A stretch of 64,000 nucleotides of DNA from Pseudooceanicola sp. (GTDB lineage: Bacteria; Pseudomonadota; Alphaproteobacteria; Rhodobacterales; Rhodobacteraceae), in NCBI RefSeq assembly GCF_029213205.1, contig NZ_JARGNH010000011.1, positions 1 to 64,000 on the forward strand, given 5' to 3'. The position numbers and the translations under genes are program-made. Shown here piece by piece: positions 30,709-38,102 of this stretch. A model generated the notes under the pieces. The model was given only the letters and a program-made list of their open reading frames with translations. It made no database searches and had not been told where the DNA came from. Every line of letters begins with the position of its first letter. Within the stretch, counting starts at the first letter, position 1.

Positions 30709-31148
30709 ATTCTTGGCCGTGGTTCTGGTCGTATGGCGATCGAGGCAAGGGCGGTGGTGCAGGGCCTGGGCGCGGCGCGGTCGGATTCCAGCCAGATCTC
30801 GGTCGAGACCTTCGTCATGGTCTTGCCGGACCGAATGGTCTGTGCCTTGGCGCGCAGCCCGTCGCCCATAGCCAGGCGCAGAGAATGCACGGTGAAATTC
30901 GAAGTCACGACGTCTTGCCCTCCATTCGCCGATCCTGCCCAAGCACAGGCCGTATGCACTGGCGCGCCGATGCAGCCATCATGAACATAGCCGTGATGCT
31001 GACGCATGTCGTCCGGCGATGGCAACAAAATCTCGACCTGACCTACTGCCCGCGGCCAGCCCTTCGAGCCCGGGCCAGCGATTGCCCCCCCGTGCTGACT
31101 CTCTGTGCGCCGGGCTTGCCGTTCACATGTGCCAGGGTCGCGGGGCAT
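30705..31148 (-). pseudogene. PaaI-like hotdog thioesterase, divergent or degenerate
   Basis: The 147-codon frame matches PaaI-family acyl-CoA thioesterases from about residue 43 to the end: QVEILLPSPDDMRQHHGYVH, then DVVTSNFTVHSLRLAMGDGL and IRSGKTMTKVSTEIW. Two active-site positions are altered: the usual HGG after the conserved His reads HDG, and the catalytic Asp (ADTA in the family) is His (VHTA). The first 40 residues do not look like the family, and a run of seven G on this strand (31091-31085) precedes the homologous part, so a frameshift or loss of the N-terminus is likely. It overlaps the TetR gene at TTGA. It may still be translated. Confidence 0.55.
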
Positions 31149-31244
31149 TGTAGGCGTGTATTCGCCTTCGCAGAACTGGACCGTTTGGTCTGATTCTGTG
31201 ATGTCGCTGTGCGGCGGTCAAGCGGCCAGGGGGCGCTTGGCCAC

Positions 31245-31274
31245 CGCTTGCCTGCCGAGCGGGCAGGGCAAGCG
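31245..31274 (+). terminator. Terminator-like hairpin without an obvious gene
   Basis: CGCTTGCCTGCC and GGCAGGGCAAGCG pair over 12 bp with one bulge and a loop of about five bases, followed on the plus strand by TCACTTTTCC. No plus-strand gene ends upstream; the neighbouring genes are on the other strand. Confidence 0.45.
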
Positions 31275-31286
31275 TCACTTTTCCGA

Positions 31287-31315
31287 TTGCGGGGCCGGGG
31301 GGGGATCGCTATATC
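31287..31315 (+). promoter_or_regulatory. Predicted promoter of tRNA-Arg
   Basis: TTGCGG (31287-31292) and TATATC (31310-31315) are separated by exactly 17 bp, and the -10 ends 10 bases before the mature tRNA. Confidence 0.5.
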
Positions 31316-31325
31316 ACGCCGAAAT

Positions 31326-31402
<77 letters not shown>

Positions 31403-31450
31403 TCGACTTTCCGCAAGGAATGTCGCCCTTGTTTCCCAAATGGTGGAGAG

Positions 31451-31621
31451 CGGCAGGCGTTTCAAAGAAACGACGAGAGCCTGCAATGTTCGAACATTGT
31501 CTGCCCGGCCGTGCCAGACACTTTTCACAAGAAAAGTGGTCGATATGTCGATGTCAGGATCAGAGGAGTGGGCGGCAGCGGAGTCGAAGAAACCGCGAGA
31601 ACATTCGACGTTCGAATGTCC
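31451..31621. repeat. Degenerate tandem copies with palindromes after tRNA-Arg
   Basis: The 347-base gap 31403-31749 has no supportable gene. Within it two related segments, 31451-31501 and 31573-31621, share CGGCAG...AAGAAAC...CGAGA and each ends in an inverted repeat: CAATGTTCGAACATTG (31484-31499, perfect) and ACATTCGA-CGT-TCGAATGT (31601-31619). They may be remains of a mobile repeat or a structured RNA. The rest of the gap shows nothing recognisable. Confidence 0.55.
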
Positions 31622-31749
31622 TCCAAAGCGTTTCATTGAGCGATCGGAGTTTTGCTGACTCACCGGGCCGTCAGACCTGGGAACGTCTTCTTATCCGGCC
31701 ATGCGACTTGGGTCGGCTACCGGAGCTGGAGCGGCCACAAGGGCCTGCC

Positions 31750-32319
31750 TCAGCTGCCCCAGCTGCGCACCGGGCCGCAATCCATATGCACGAAATCCGA
31801 GCGCGAGTAGCGACCGACACCGCCGGCATGGCAGGCGGCGGCGGCATGGGCTATCTGCGGCACGGATCGGCTTTGCAGGCGCAGATCGGCGGCCTCGCCG
31901 CGCAGATGCCGCGAATTCTTGGCCACGCCCGAGGATCTGCGGCGCAGCATCGCGTTGGTTTCGGGTGAGCGATAGCCGGATATCAACATATAGGGTTCGG
32001 TCACATCCATCAGGTTGTGCGACGCCGCCATGATGTCGATGGTTCTGGTGTCGATGGTCTTGGTGGTGTTGGTGCGCCAGTCGCGCATGAAATAGGTGAC
32101 TTCGTTGAGCGCCTCTGCGATATATTTGCCCTCGACCCAGTAGATCATGTCGATCTTTTCACCGGTTCGAACCGAATACATCTTGATCCGTCGAATGTCG
32201 CCGCCGCCGCGCAGGAAACCCGCCGCTTTGGAATATGTGGGGGCTGCCACAAGTGCCGTCGCTGCGAAGGCGCCTAATAGTGCCCGCCGCGACATGCCCG
32301 TCGTCATGATTTCAGTCAT
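31750..32319 (-). CDS. DUF882/YcbK-like (MepK-type) peptidoglycan hydrolase
   Basis: A 189-aa exported protein. A Tat-type signal (MSRRALLGAFAATALVAA) is visible. The M15-like domain has HLRGEAAD (HxxxxxxD) and the HxD motif in SDFVHMDCG, the zinc ligands of the family. E. coli MepK (YcbK) cleaves mDAP-mDAP cross-links in peptidoglycan. The start at 32319 has GGACAGG upstream; the longer frame to 32526 covers the divergent promoter region. It diverges from an L,D-transpeptidase gene that makes the bonds MepK cuts. Confidence 0.85.
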   Translation of the reverse strand: MTEIMTTGMSRRALLGAFAATALVAAPTYSKAAGFLRGGGDIRRIKMYSVRTGEKIDMIYWVEGKYIAEALNEVTYFMRDWRTNTTKTIDTRTIDIMAASHNLMDVTEPYMLISGYRSPETNAMLRRRSSGVAKNSRHLRGEAADLRLQSRSVPQIAHAAAACHAGGVGRYSRSDFVHMDCGPVRSWGS

Positions 32320-32632
32320 AAGATGCCTGTCCCGTAGCTTACCTGTTGCCGCGATGTTACACGGCTCTGCCTTGTCATCCCCACAAGTCACTAAAAGATG
32401 GCATATTTGCCGGGCATGACCAAGGCTAAGTTCCCCTGCATTGTCACCAACCTGTGATCTCGGCGACTTTTTGCTGATTGGGTCTGGAATTCCCCCATTT
32501 GGGGCGGCAGAGTCGTTGATATACATCAGCTAGCGGAAAGTTTTTCCGCGCCTCTCGGCAGGTCTTGGCCTGTTCGGGGGCCTGCGGCAATAAGGCGCTG
32601 CAGCCTTTTATCGAGATTGAACAGGGGAATTC
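32320..32632. other. Divergent control region of the MepK-like and L,D-transpeptidase genes
   Basis: A 313-base gap with no gene. It contains an FNR-like palindrome (32516-32529) and the inverted repeat GCGGAAA-GTT-TTTCCGC (32533-32549). Both lie on the L,D-transpeptidase side. The Shine-Dalgarno region before 32633 is CAGGGGAATTC. Confidence 0.5.
32516..32529. promoter_or_regulatory. FNR/FnrL-like site
   Basis: TTGATATACATCAG matches the FNR-family consensus TTGAT-N4-ATCAA at nine of ten positions and has the correct four-base spacer. It lies 104 bases upstream of the L,D-transpeptidase start. The internal TATACA could alternatively be a -10 box. Confidence 0.45.
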
Positions 32633-34240
32633 ATGCCCGCGCGCCCGCTCCACACCCTCCGCTTTACCGTTGCCGCGCTCTGCGCCACCGCCATGCTCAG
32701 CCTCGGCGCTCCCGCCCAGGCCCAGGTCACCGCCTTCAAACAGGCGGTCGCCGAAAGCATTGCCGGATCCGGCGCCGTGGCACGCTATTACCGCCAGCGC
32801 GATTTCGCGCCGATCTGGACCGGCGCCGATGACGCCGGACGGGCCCGGCGCAGCGCCCTGTTCGAGGCGTTTTCGCTGGCCGGGCTGCACAATCTGCCGA
32901 CCAGCAAATTCGACAGCGCCGATCTGCGCGCCCGGATGGCGGCGGCAAAGACGCCCCGCGACATGGGCAAGCTGGATGTGGCGCTGACCCGGCTGTTCCT
33001 GGAATTCGGCCGTGATCTGCAAACCGGCATCCTGACCCCGTCAGAGGTGGTCAAGGATATTCATCGCGTGGTGCCGCTGCGCGATGCCTCGTTCTACCTC
33101 GACGGCATCACCTCGCCGGATCCGCGTGCCTTTGTTCGCGCGCTGGTGCCGGCAACCGGGGAATACACACGGCTGCTGAAAACCAAGCTCGATCTGCAAG
33201 GGCAGCTGGCGCATGGCGGCTGGGGCCCGGCGGTTCCGGCAAAATCGCTGAAACCGGGGGCTGAAGGGCGCGCGGTTGTGGCGCTGCGGAACCGGTTGAT
33301 CGCGATGGGCTATCTCGCCGCCAATCCGCGGATGACCTATGACGGCGCAATGCAGGCGGCGGTGATGGAATTCCAGGCCGACCACGGGCTGGAACAGGAC
33401 GGCGTCGCTGGCGCCGGGACGATGGACGAAATCAACGTTCCGATGGAGGATCGGCTGAAGTCGGTGATCGTCGCGATGGAGCGGGAACGCTGGTTGAACC
33501 GGCCGCGCGGGGATCGGCATGTGCTGGTCAACCTGGCCGATTTCCACGCCCGGATCGTCGATTTCGACCAGGTGACGTTCCAGACCCGTTCGGTGATCGG
33601 CCAGAACACCAATGGCCGCCGCAGCCCGGAATTCTCCGATGTCATGGAACATATGATCATCAACCCGACCTGGAACGTGCCGCGCTCGATCGCCACCAAG
33701 GAATATCTGCCGGCGTTGAAGCGCAATCCGTTTTCCAACAGCCATCTCAGGGTGATCAATTCGCGCGGTCAGGTTGTCGATCGTGGCTCGGTCGACTTTT
33801 CGAATTACTCCGAAAAGAACTTTCCCTTCGATCTGAAACAGCCGCCCTCGAACAGCAATGCGCTGGGGCTGGTCAAGTTCATGTTCCCGAACAAATACAA
33901 CATCTACCTGCACGACACCCCGAGCAAGAGCCTGTTCGCCCGGGAAAGCCGCGCCTTCAGCCATGGCTGTATCCGGTTGGCCGATCCGTTCGACTTTGCC
34001 TATGCGCTGCTGGCGGTGCAGGAGGCGGACCCGGAGCCGTTCTTTCAGTCGATCCTGCGCACCAGGCGTGAAACTCTGGTGCCGCTGGAACAGCCGATCC
34101 AGGTGCATCTGATCTATCGCACCGCCGTGACCCAGGCCAAGGGACGGATCAATTTCCGCCGCGATGTCTATGGTCGCGACGCGGCGATCTGGGAGGCTCT
34201 GGCGCGGGCCGGGGTTTCGCTGAACTCGGTTCAGGGCTGA
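32633..34240 (+). CDS. L,D-transpeptidase (YcbB/LdtD-like)
   Basis: A 535-aa exported enzyme that forms 3-3 cross-links in peptidoglycan. A signal peptide covers about residues 1-31 (ending APAQAQ). A peptidoglycan-binding domain (about 206-270) has PGAEGRAVVALRNRL and MEFQADHGLEQDGVAG. The YkuD catalytic domain follows, with the HxxxxxxHGC-type motif in AFSHGCIRLADPF (nucleophile Cys). Length and domain order match YcbB. The nearby MepK-like gene mirrors the E. coli ycbB-ycbK pair, but the two are divergent here. Confidence 0.93.
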   Translation: MPARPLHTLRFTVAALCATAMLSLGAPAQAQVTAFKQAVAESIAGSGAVARYYRQRDFAPIWTGADDAGRARRSALFEAFSLAGLHNLPTSKFDSADLRARMAAAKTPRDMGKLDVALTRLFLEFGRDLQTGILTPSEVVKDIHRVVPLRDASFYLDGITSPDPRAFVRALVPATGEYTRLLKTKLDLQGQLAHGGWGPAVPAKSLKPGAEGRAVVALRNRLIAMGYLAANPRMTYDGAMQAAVMEFQADHGLEQDGVAGAGTMDEINVPMEDRLKSVIVAMERERWLNRPRGDRHVLVNLADFHARIVDFDQVTFQTRSVIGQNTNGRRSPEFSDVMEHMIINPTWNVPRSIATKEYLPALKRNPFSNSHLRVINSRGQVVDRGSVDFSNYSEKNFPFDLKQPPSNSNALGLVKFMFPNKYNIYLHDTPSKSLFARESRAFSHGCIRLADPFDFAYALLAVQEADPEPFFQSILRTRRETLVPLEQPIQVHLIYRTAVTQAKGRINFRRDVYGRDAAIWEALARAGVSLNSVQG

Positions 34241-34271
34241 CCTCCGCCGCCGATATGGGGTGCTGGCTGGC

Positions 34272-35363
34272 ATGAGCCATTCAATCGCCGAGATCGCCGC
34301 CGCCCTGGGGGCCGAAGCTGTTGGTGATACCGCGCTGCGGATCAGCCGCGCGGCAGAGCCCGCGCTGGCCGGGCCACAAGACCTGGCGCTGGCACTGAAA
34401 CCGGAATTTGCCGCCGGGTTGCTGCACTCCAATGCCCAGGCGGCGCTGATCGCTGCGGGGATGGACTGGCAGGCGCTGGGGCTGGCCGCCGCGATCATCG
34501 CGCCGCGCGGGCGGTTGGCGATGGCCGGGGTGACCCGCATGCTCGATCCCGGTCAGGGCTATGGCCCGGGCCGACATCCGAGCGCTGCAATTGCCGGATC
34601 CGCCCGGCTGGGGCGCGATGTGCAGATCGGTGCCTTTGCGGTGATCGGGGCGGCCACGGTGATCGGCGACGGCGCGGTGATCGGCCCCGGTTGTTACATC
34701 GGACCGGATGTCGAAATTGGCGCCAGGGCGCTGCTGCACGCTCAGGTGCGGATCGGTCGCAATGTGCGGATCGGCAGCGGCTTTATCGCCCAACCCGGCG
34801 TGACAATCGGTTTTGACGGCGCCTCTTACGTCACCGAAACCGCCTCGAATGCCGAACAGGCCCGCGCCAGCCTTGGCGAGGTCGCCGCGCCGCGGGTGCA
34901 GGCCTGGCAGCGCATTCATTCCCTGGGCAGCGTGGTGATCGGTGACGATGTCGAACTCGGCGCCAACACTTGCGTCGATGCGGGCAGCGTGCGCCCGACC
35001 CGGATCGGCAGCGGCACCAAGATCGACAACCTCTGCCACATCGCCCATAATGTGGTGATCGGCGAGCATTGCTTCTTCGCGGCGATGGTCGGGATTGCCG
35101 GATCGGCGGTGATCGGGACCCATGTGGTGCTGGGGGGGCAAGCCGGGGTCAGTGACAATGTCAGTGTCGGCGACAATGTGGTGGCGGCGGGCGGCACCGG
35201 TATCCTGTCGAATGTGCCGGCGGGCCGCGTGATGATGGGCTATCCGGCGGTACGGATGGCGGCCCATCTCGAAAGCTACAAGGCGCTGCGGCGTCTGCCC
35301 CGGTTGGCGCAACAGCTTGCAGAGATTAAGAATTTGGTTTTTAAGAATCCCGCGAACCACTAG
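34272..35363 (+). CDS. lpxD: UDP-3-O-acyl-glucosamine N-acyltransferase LpxD
   Basis: A 363-aa left-handed beta-helix acyltransferase of the lipid A pathway. It transfers a 3-hydroxyacyl chain from ACP to the glucosamine nitrogen. An N-terminal uridine-binding domain precedes many hexapeptide repeats, and the catalytic His lies in CHIAHNVVIGEHC. The ATG at 34272 is used; an in-frame GTG four codons earlier is possible. It is separated by about 23 kb from the other lpx genes and is followed instead by an ACP and a ketoacyl synthase. Confidence 0.94.
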   Translation: MSHSIAEIAAALGAEAVGDTALRISRAAEPALAGPQDLALALKPEFAAGLLHSNAQAALIAAGMDWQALGLAAAIIAPRGRLAMAGVTRMLDPGQGYGPGRHPSAAIAGSARLGRDVQIGAFAVIGAATVIGDGAVIGPGCYIGPDVEIGARALLHAQVRIGRNVRIGSGFIAQPGVTIGFDGASYVTETASNAEQARASLGEVAAPRVQAWQRIHSLGSVVIGDDVELGANTCVDAGSVRPTRIGSGTKIDNLCHIAHNVVIGEHCFFAAMVGIAGSAVIGTHVVLGGQAGVSDNVSVGDNVVAAGGTGILSNVPAGRVMMGYPAVRMAAHLESYKALRRLPRLAQQLAEIKNLVFKNPANH

Positions 35364-35397
35364 ACCCAGCGTTGAACACAGCAGAGAAAGAGCGAGC

Positions 35398-35658
35398 ATG
35401 GACGTCAAGAGCACGGTGATTGCGATCATTGCCAAGCAGGCTGTTCGAAGCCCGGACGCGGTCTTGATGACGAATACTCTGGATGATCTCGGGATCGATT
35501 CCTTGGGGCTGGTGGAAAGCATCTTTTCGATCGAAGAGGAATTCGACATCCAAGTGCCGTTCAATGCCAACGATCCGGCGGACAGCGATTTCGACATTTC
35601 CAACGTCGGTTCGATCATCGCCGGGATTGAAAAGCTGGTGGCGGACCAAAACGCGTGA
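35398..35658 (+). CDS. Acyl carrier protein, specialised type
   Basis: An 86-aa acyl carrier protein. The phosphopantetheine Ser is in DDLGIDSLGLVES. The helix pattern and IEEEFDIQVPFN after the attachment site are nearer to specialised ACPs such as AcpXL than to housekeeping AcpP, but I cannot rank this without alignment. GAGAAAGAG lies before the ATG. It follows lpxD by 34 bases and overlaps the synthase gene by 4 bases, so the two are co-translated. Confidence 0.88.
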   Translation: MDVKSTVIAIIAKQAVRSPDAVLMTNTLDDLGIDSLGLVESIFSIEEEFDIQVPFNANDPADSDFDISNVGSIIAGIEKLVADQNA

Positions 35659-36863
35659 AACGGGTCGTTATTACCGGAGCCGGTACGGTCAACGCTCTCG
35701 GCCTGACGGTGCCCGAGACCTTTGAGGCGATGCGCGAAGGTCGGTGCGGCATTCGCGATCTGGTGTTTCGCGATGTCGAAAAGCTGTCGATCCGGATCGG
35801 TGGGCAGGTTCCCAATTATCCCGCCGAGGATGACTTCAGCCGCAAGGATACCGCGCTGTTCGATCGGTTTACCATGTTCACCATCCATGCCGCGAGAGAG
35901 GCGGTGGCCCAGTCCGGCCTGGTGTTCGATGGCGAGTTGGCGGAAAAATCGGGCGTAATTCTGGGCACGGCGGGCGGCGGCGCCACGACCTGGGACGACA
36001 GCTATTACGAGGTCTATCACCAGGATAAGAACCGGGTGCATCCCTTTGTCATCCCCAAGTTGATGCCAAGTGCCGCCGCCAGCCACGTCAGCATCGCCCA
36101 TAGCCTTCAGGGGCCGAGCTTTACCGTCTCGACCGCCTGCGCCAGTTCCAATCATGCGATGTCCCAAGCGTTTCAGATGGTGCGTTCCGGGATGGCCCCG
36201 GTGATGCTGACGGGCGGGTCGGAAAGCATGCTCTGCTATGGCGGGGTCAAGTCCTGGGAAGGGCTGCGGGTGATGTCCAGGGACGGCTGCCGCCCGTTCA
36301 GCGCCAACCGCAACGGCATGGTCCAGGGCGAGGGCGCCGGGGTCTTTGTCTTTGAAGAGATGGAACACGCCAAACAGCGCGGTGCCGAGATTCTGGCCGA
36401 GGTGATCGGCTTTGCGATGTCATCCGATGCCAGCGATATCGTGATGCCGTCACAGCAGGGCGCGGTCCGGGCGATGACCGGCACCCTGCGCGATGCACGG
36501 ATCAACCCCGAGGATGTCGGCTATATCAACGCCCATGGCACCGGCACCGCCGTCAATGACAAGACCGAATGCGCCGCGATTGCCGATGCCTTTGGCTCTC
36601 ATGCCGACAAGCTGATGGTCTCTTCGACCAAGTCGATGCATGGGCATCTGATCGGCGGCACCGGAGCGGTTGAACTGCTGGCCTGTATCATGGCGCTGAA
36701 GGATGGGGTGGTGGCCCCGACCGTCGGCTATGACCAACCCGACCCGGATTGCCCGCTGGACGTGGTTCCCAATGTGGCGCGCGAGGCGCAGGTCGAGGTC
36801 GCGATGTCCAACGCCTTTTCCTTTGGTGGTCTGAACGCGGTGATCGCGCTGCGGCGGGCCTGA
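35655..36863 (+). CDS. Beta-ketoacyl-ACP synthase (KAS II/FabF-like)
   Basis: A 402-aa condensing enzyme. The Cys-His-His triad is intact: VSTACASSNHAM (Cys), INAHGTGTAVND (His) and STKSMHGHLIGGTGAVE (Lys and His), and the C-terminus is SNAFSFGGLNAVI. The family elongates acyl-ACP; the dedicated ACP and lpxD next door suggest a role in making a special acyl chain for lipid A, which is inference. The GTG start at 35655 overlaps the ACP stop. A strong terminator follows. Confidence 0.9.
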   Translation: MKRVVITGAGTVNALGLTVPETFEAMREGRCGIRDLVFRDVEKLSIRIGGQVPNYPAEDDFSRKDTALFDRFTMFTIHAAREAVAQSGLVFDGELAEKSGVILGTAGGGATTWDDSYYEVYHQDKNRVHPFVIPKLMPSAAASHVSIAHSLQGPSFTVSTACASSNHAMSQAFQMVRSGMAPVMLTGGSESMLCYGGVKSWEGLRVMSRDGCRPFSANRNGMVQGEGAGVFVFEEMEHAKQRGAEILAEVIGFAMSSDASDIVMPSQQGAVRAMTGTLRDARINPEDVGYINAHGTGTAVNDKTECAAIADAFGSHADKLMVSSTKSMHGHLIGGTGAVELLACIMALKDGVVAPTVGYDQPDPDCPLDVVPNVAREAQVEVAMSNAFSFGGLNAVIALRRA

Positions 36864-36911
36864 GCGCGGGCCAGGTTCGAGTTTCCAGCTTGTTCCGATG
36901 TGCAAACAGAA

Positions 36912-36936
36912 ACGGCCGCCCAAACCGGGCGGCCGT
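36912..36936. terminator. Bidirectional terminator between the KAS gene and ialB
   Basis: ACGGCCGCCC and GGGCGGCCGT form a 10-bp stem with loop AAACC. A-rich sequence on the left (CAAACAGAA) gives a U-tract on the minus strand, and CTGCGTTTC follows on the plus strand. Confidence 0.85.
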
Positions 36937-36970
36937 CTGCGTTTCATCCGGGTCATCGCGCAGAGCGCGG

Positions 36971-37570
36971 TTACTGGCCCGGGGCGACCGTCGTCTTGTC
37001 ATAGCCGTCGGTAAAGCCGATCAGCGACATGTTCAGCTTGACCTTCACGTCCGGCGCCGCAAAGGGCACGATGGTCAGCGAAGCCGTCTTGCCGCGCTTG
37101 AGCGAGGCGATATCGCTCTCGGTCAGGCCGATCCGGGCGAAACAGCCGATGGTCGAGCAGAAGGAAAAGCGATAGCGCTTGCCCTTGGAGCCATCAACAC
37201 CCAGCAGCAGGTCTTCGATCAATGCGGTTTCCAGCGGCACCACGATGGTCGCCCCGGCCACCGCCTGGCCGCCCGGCGGCAGGCGGAACAGGCTGAATTC
37301 AGCGACGGGATTGCCGTCTTCATCCATGACCAGCTGGTAGAGCTGGCAGGGGTCTTCGCCTTCTTCGGCCTTGACGCATTGCAATTCCCAATCGCCGCTG
37401 GTCTCTTTGGTGTAGGGCTGGCCGACGTCGCTGTCGGCCGGGGTGCCCATCGCCAGACCGGAATCGGGTTTGGTTGCGTCGGTGGTTTCGGCGGGTTTGG
37501 TGGCTGTGTCCTGGGCCACGGCGGGGGCTGCCAGGGTCAGAGCGAGGAGGAGTGTCAGAATACGGGTCAT
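36971..37570 (-). CDS. Invasion-associated locus B (IalB) family protein
   Basis: A 199-aa periplasmic or surface protein of the IalB family, first linked to erythrocyte invasion in Bartonella but common in free-living alphaproteobacteria with unknown function. A signal peptide covers residues 1-19 (ending AAPAVAQ), followed by an acidic Thr-rich linker. The family core includes GDWELQCVK, PCQLYQLVMDEDG and FSFCSTIGCFARIGL, with paired Cys residues likely to form disulfides. The start at 37570 begins the signal peptide. Confidence 0.88.
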   Translation of the reverse strand: MTRILTLLLALTLAAPAVAQDTATKPAETTDATKPDSGLAMGTPADSDVGQPYTKETSGDWELQCVKAEEGEDPCQLYQLVMDEDGNPVAEFSLFRLPPGGQAVAGATIVVPLETALIEDLLLGVDGSKGKRYRFSFCSTIGCFARIGLTESDIASLKRGKTASLTIVPFAAPDVKVKLNMSLIGFTDGYDKTTVAPGQ

Positions 37571-38102
37571 GGAAATCCTGTCAGGTTCAAAGTGGCCAGC
37601 GCCACGGACGTCAACTGGCGGATTAACATGCCCGGTGCCGCTTGTCAGGCCCCGATGCGCGGGCAAATAGACACGCGCGATAACCTGCGCGTGTGAAACC
37701 GGCGCTGCCGTTGCGGGCAGGGCCGGAGCGGTGGCTTTGACAATCGCTGGGAATGGAGCGGGGTTGAAAATAGAAAAAGGGGCCAGGCGGCCCCTTTTCC
37801 ATTTCTCCCTGCCGAACTGGCCGGCTTAGTCATTGACCCAGACGCTATGCGGTTTGGTTGATCGCGTCAACAGGCAAGATCGAGGGGGTTTACAGCGCGT
37901 TTACAAGGATCTCTGCGGTGAATCCGGCGAAAAAAGACCGCGCCCGAAAGCACGGCCAGTTTAACAGGGAGGAAGTCAGTCCGGGGCCAAAAAGGACATG
38001 AGGCCCCGGACCAATTCACTCTGGCATGTAATGATTAAGTTTCTATGTTCCGCCGCGCCGCGACGGGCTATGACAGAGGTTCGCCAATAGGGGGCAGAGC
38101 GC
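37571..38102. other. 532-base intergenic region with orphan terminator and hairpins
   Basis: No conserved protein was recognised. Structures present are the hairpin ACACGCGC-GATAACCT-GCGCGTGT (37671-37694), a terminator (37775-37798), the inverted repeat GTTGA-TCGCG-TCAAC (37857-37871) and the hairpin CCGGGGCC...GGCCCCGG (37981-38009). A 27-codon frame starting GTG at 37918 has AAGGA upstream but no other support. The terminator without a gene suggests a small RNA. Confidence 0.45.
37775..37798 (-). terminator. Orphan intrinsic terminator
   Basis: AAAAGGGGCC and GGCCCCTTTT pair perfectly around AGGC. On the minus strand the stem is followed by TCTATTTTC and on the plus strand by CCATTTCTCC, so either direction is possible. 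No gene ends here on either strand. Confidence 0.65.

Larger units (their letters stand above)
31149..31325. other. Gap before tRNA-Arg: hairpin and promoter
   Basis: No gene is supported here. The gap contains the hairpin at 31245-31274 and the tRNA promoter at 31287-31315. A hydrophobic or family-like protein was not found in any frame. Confidence 0.45.

Noticed and set aside
37857..37871. GTTGA-TCGCG-TCAAC as an FNR site
   Set aside because: The interval between TTGA and TCAA is five bases; FNR sites need six.
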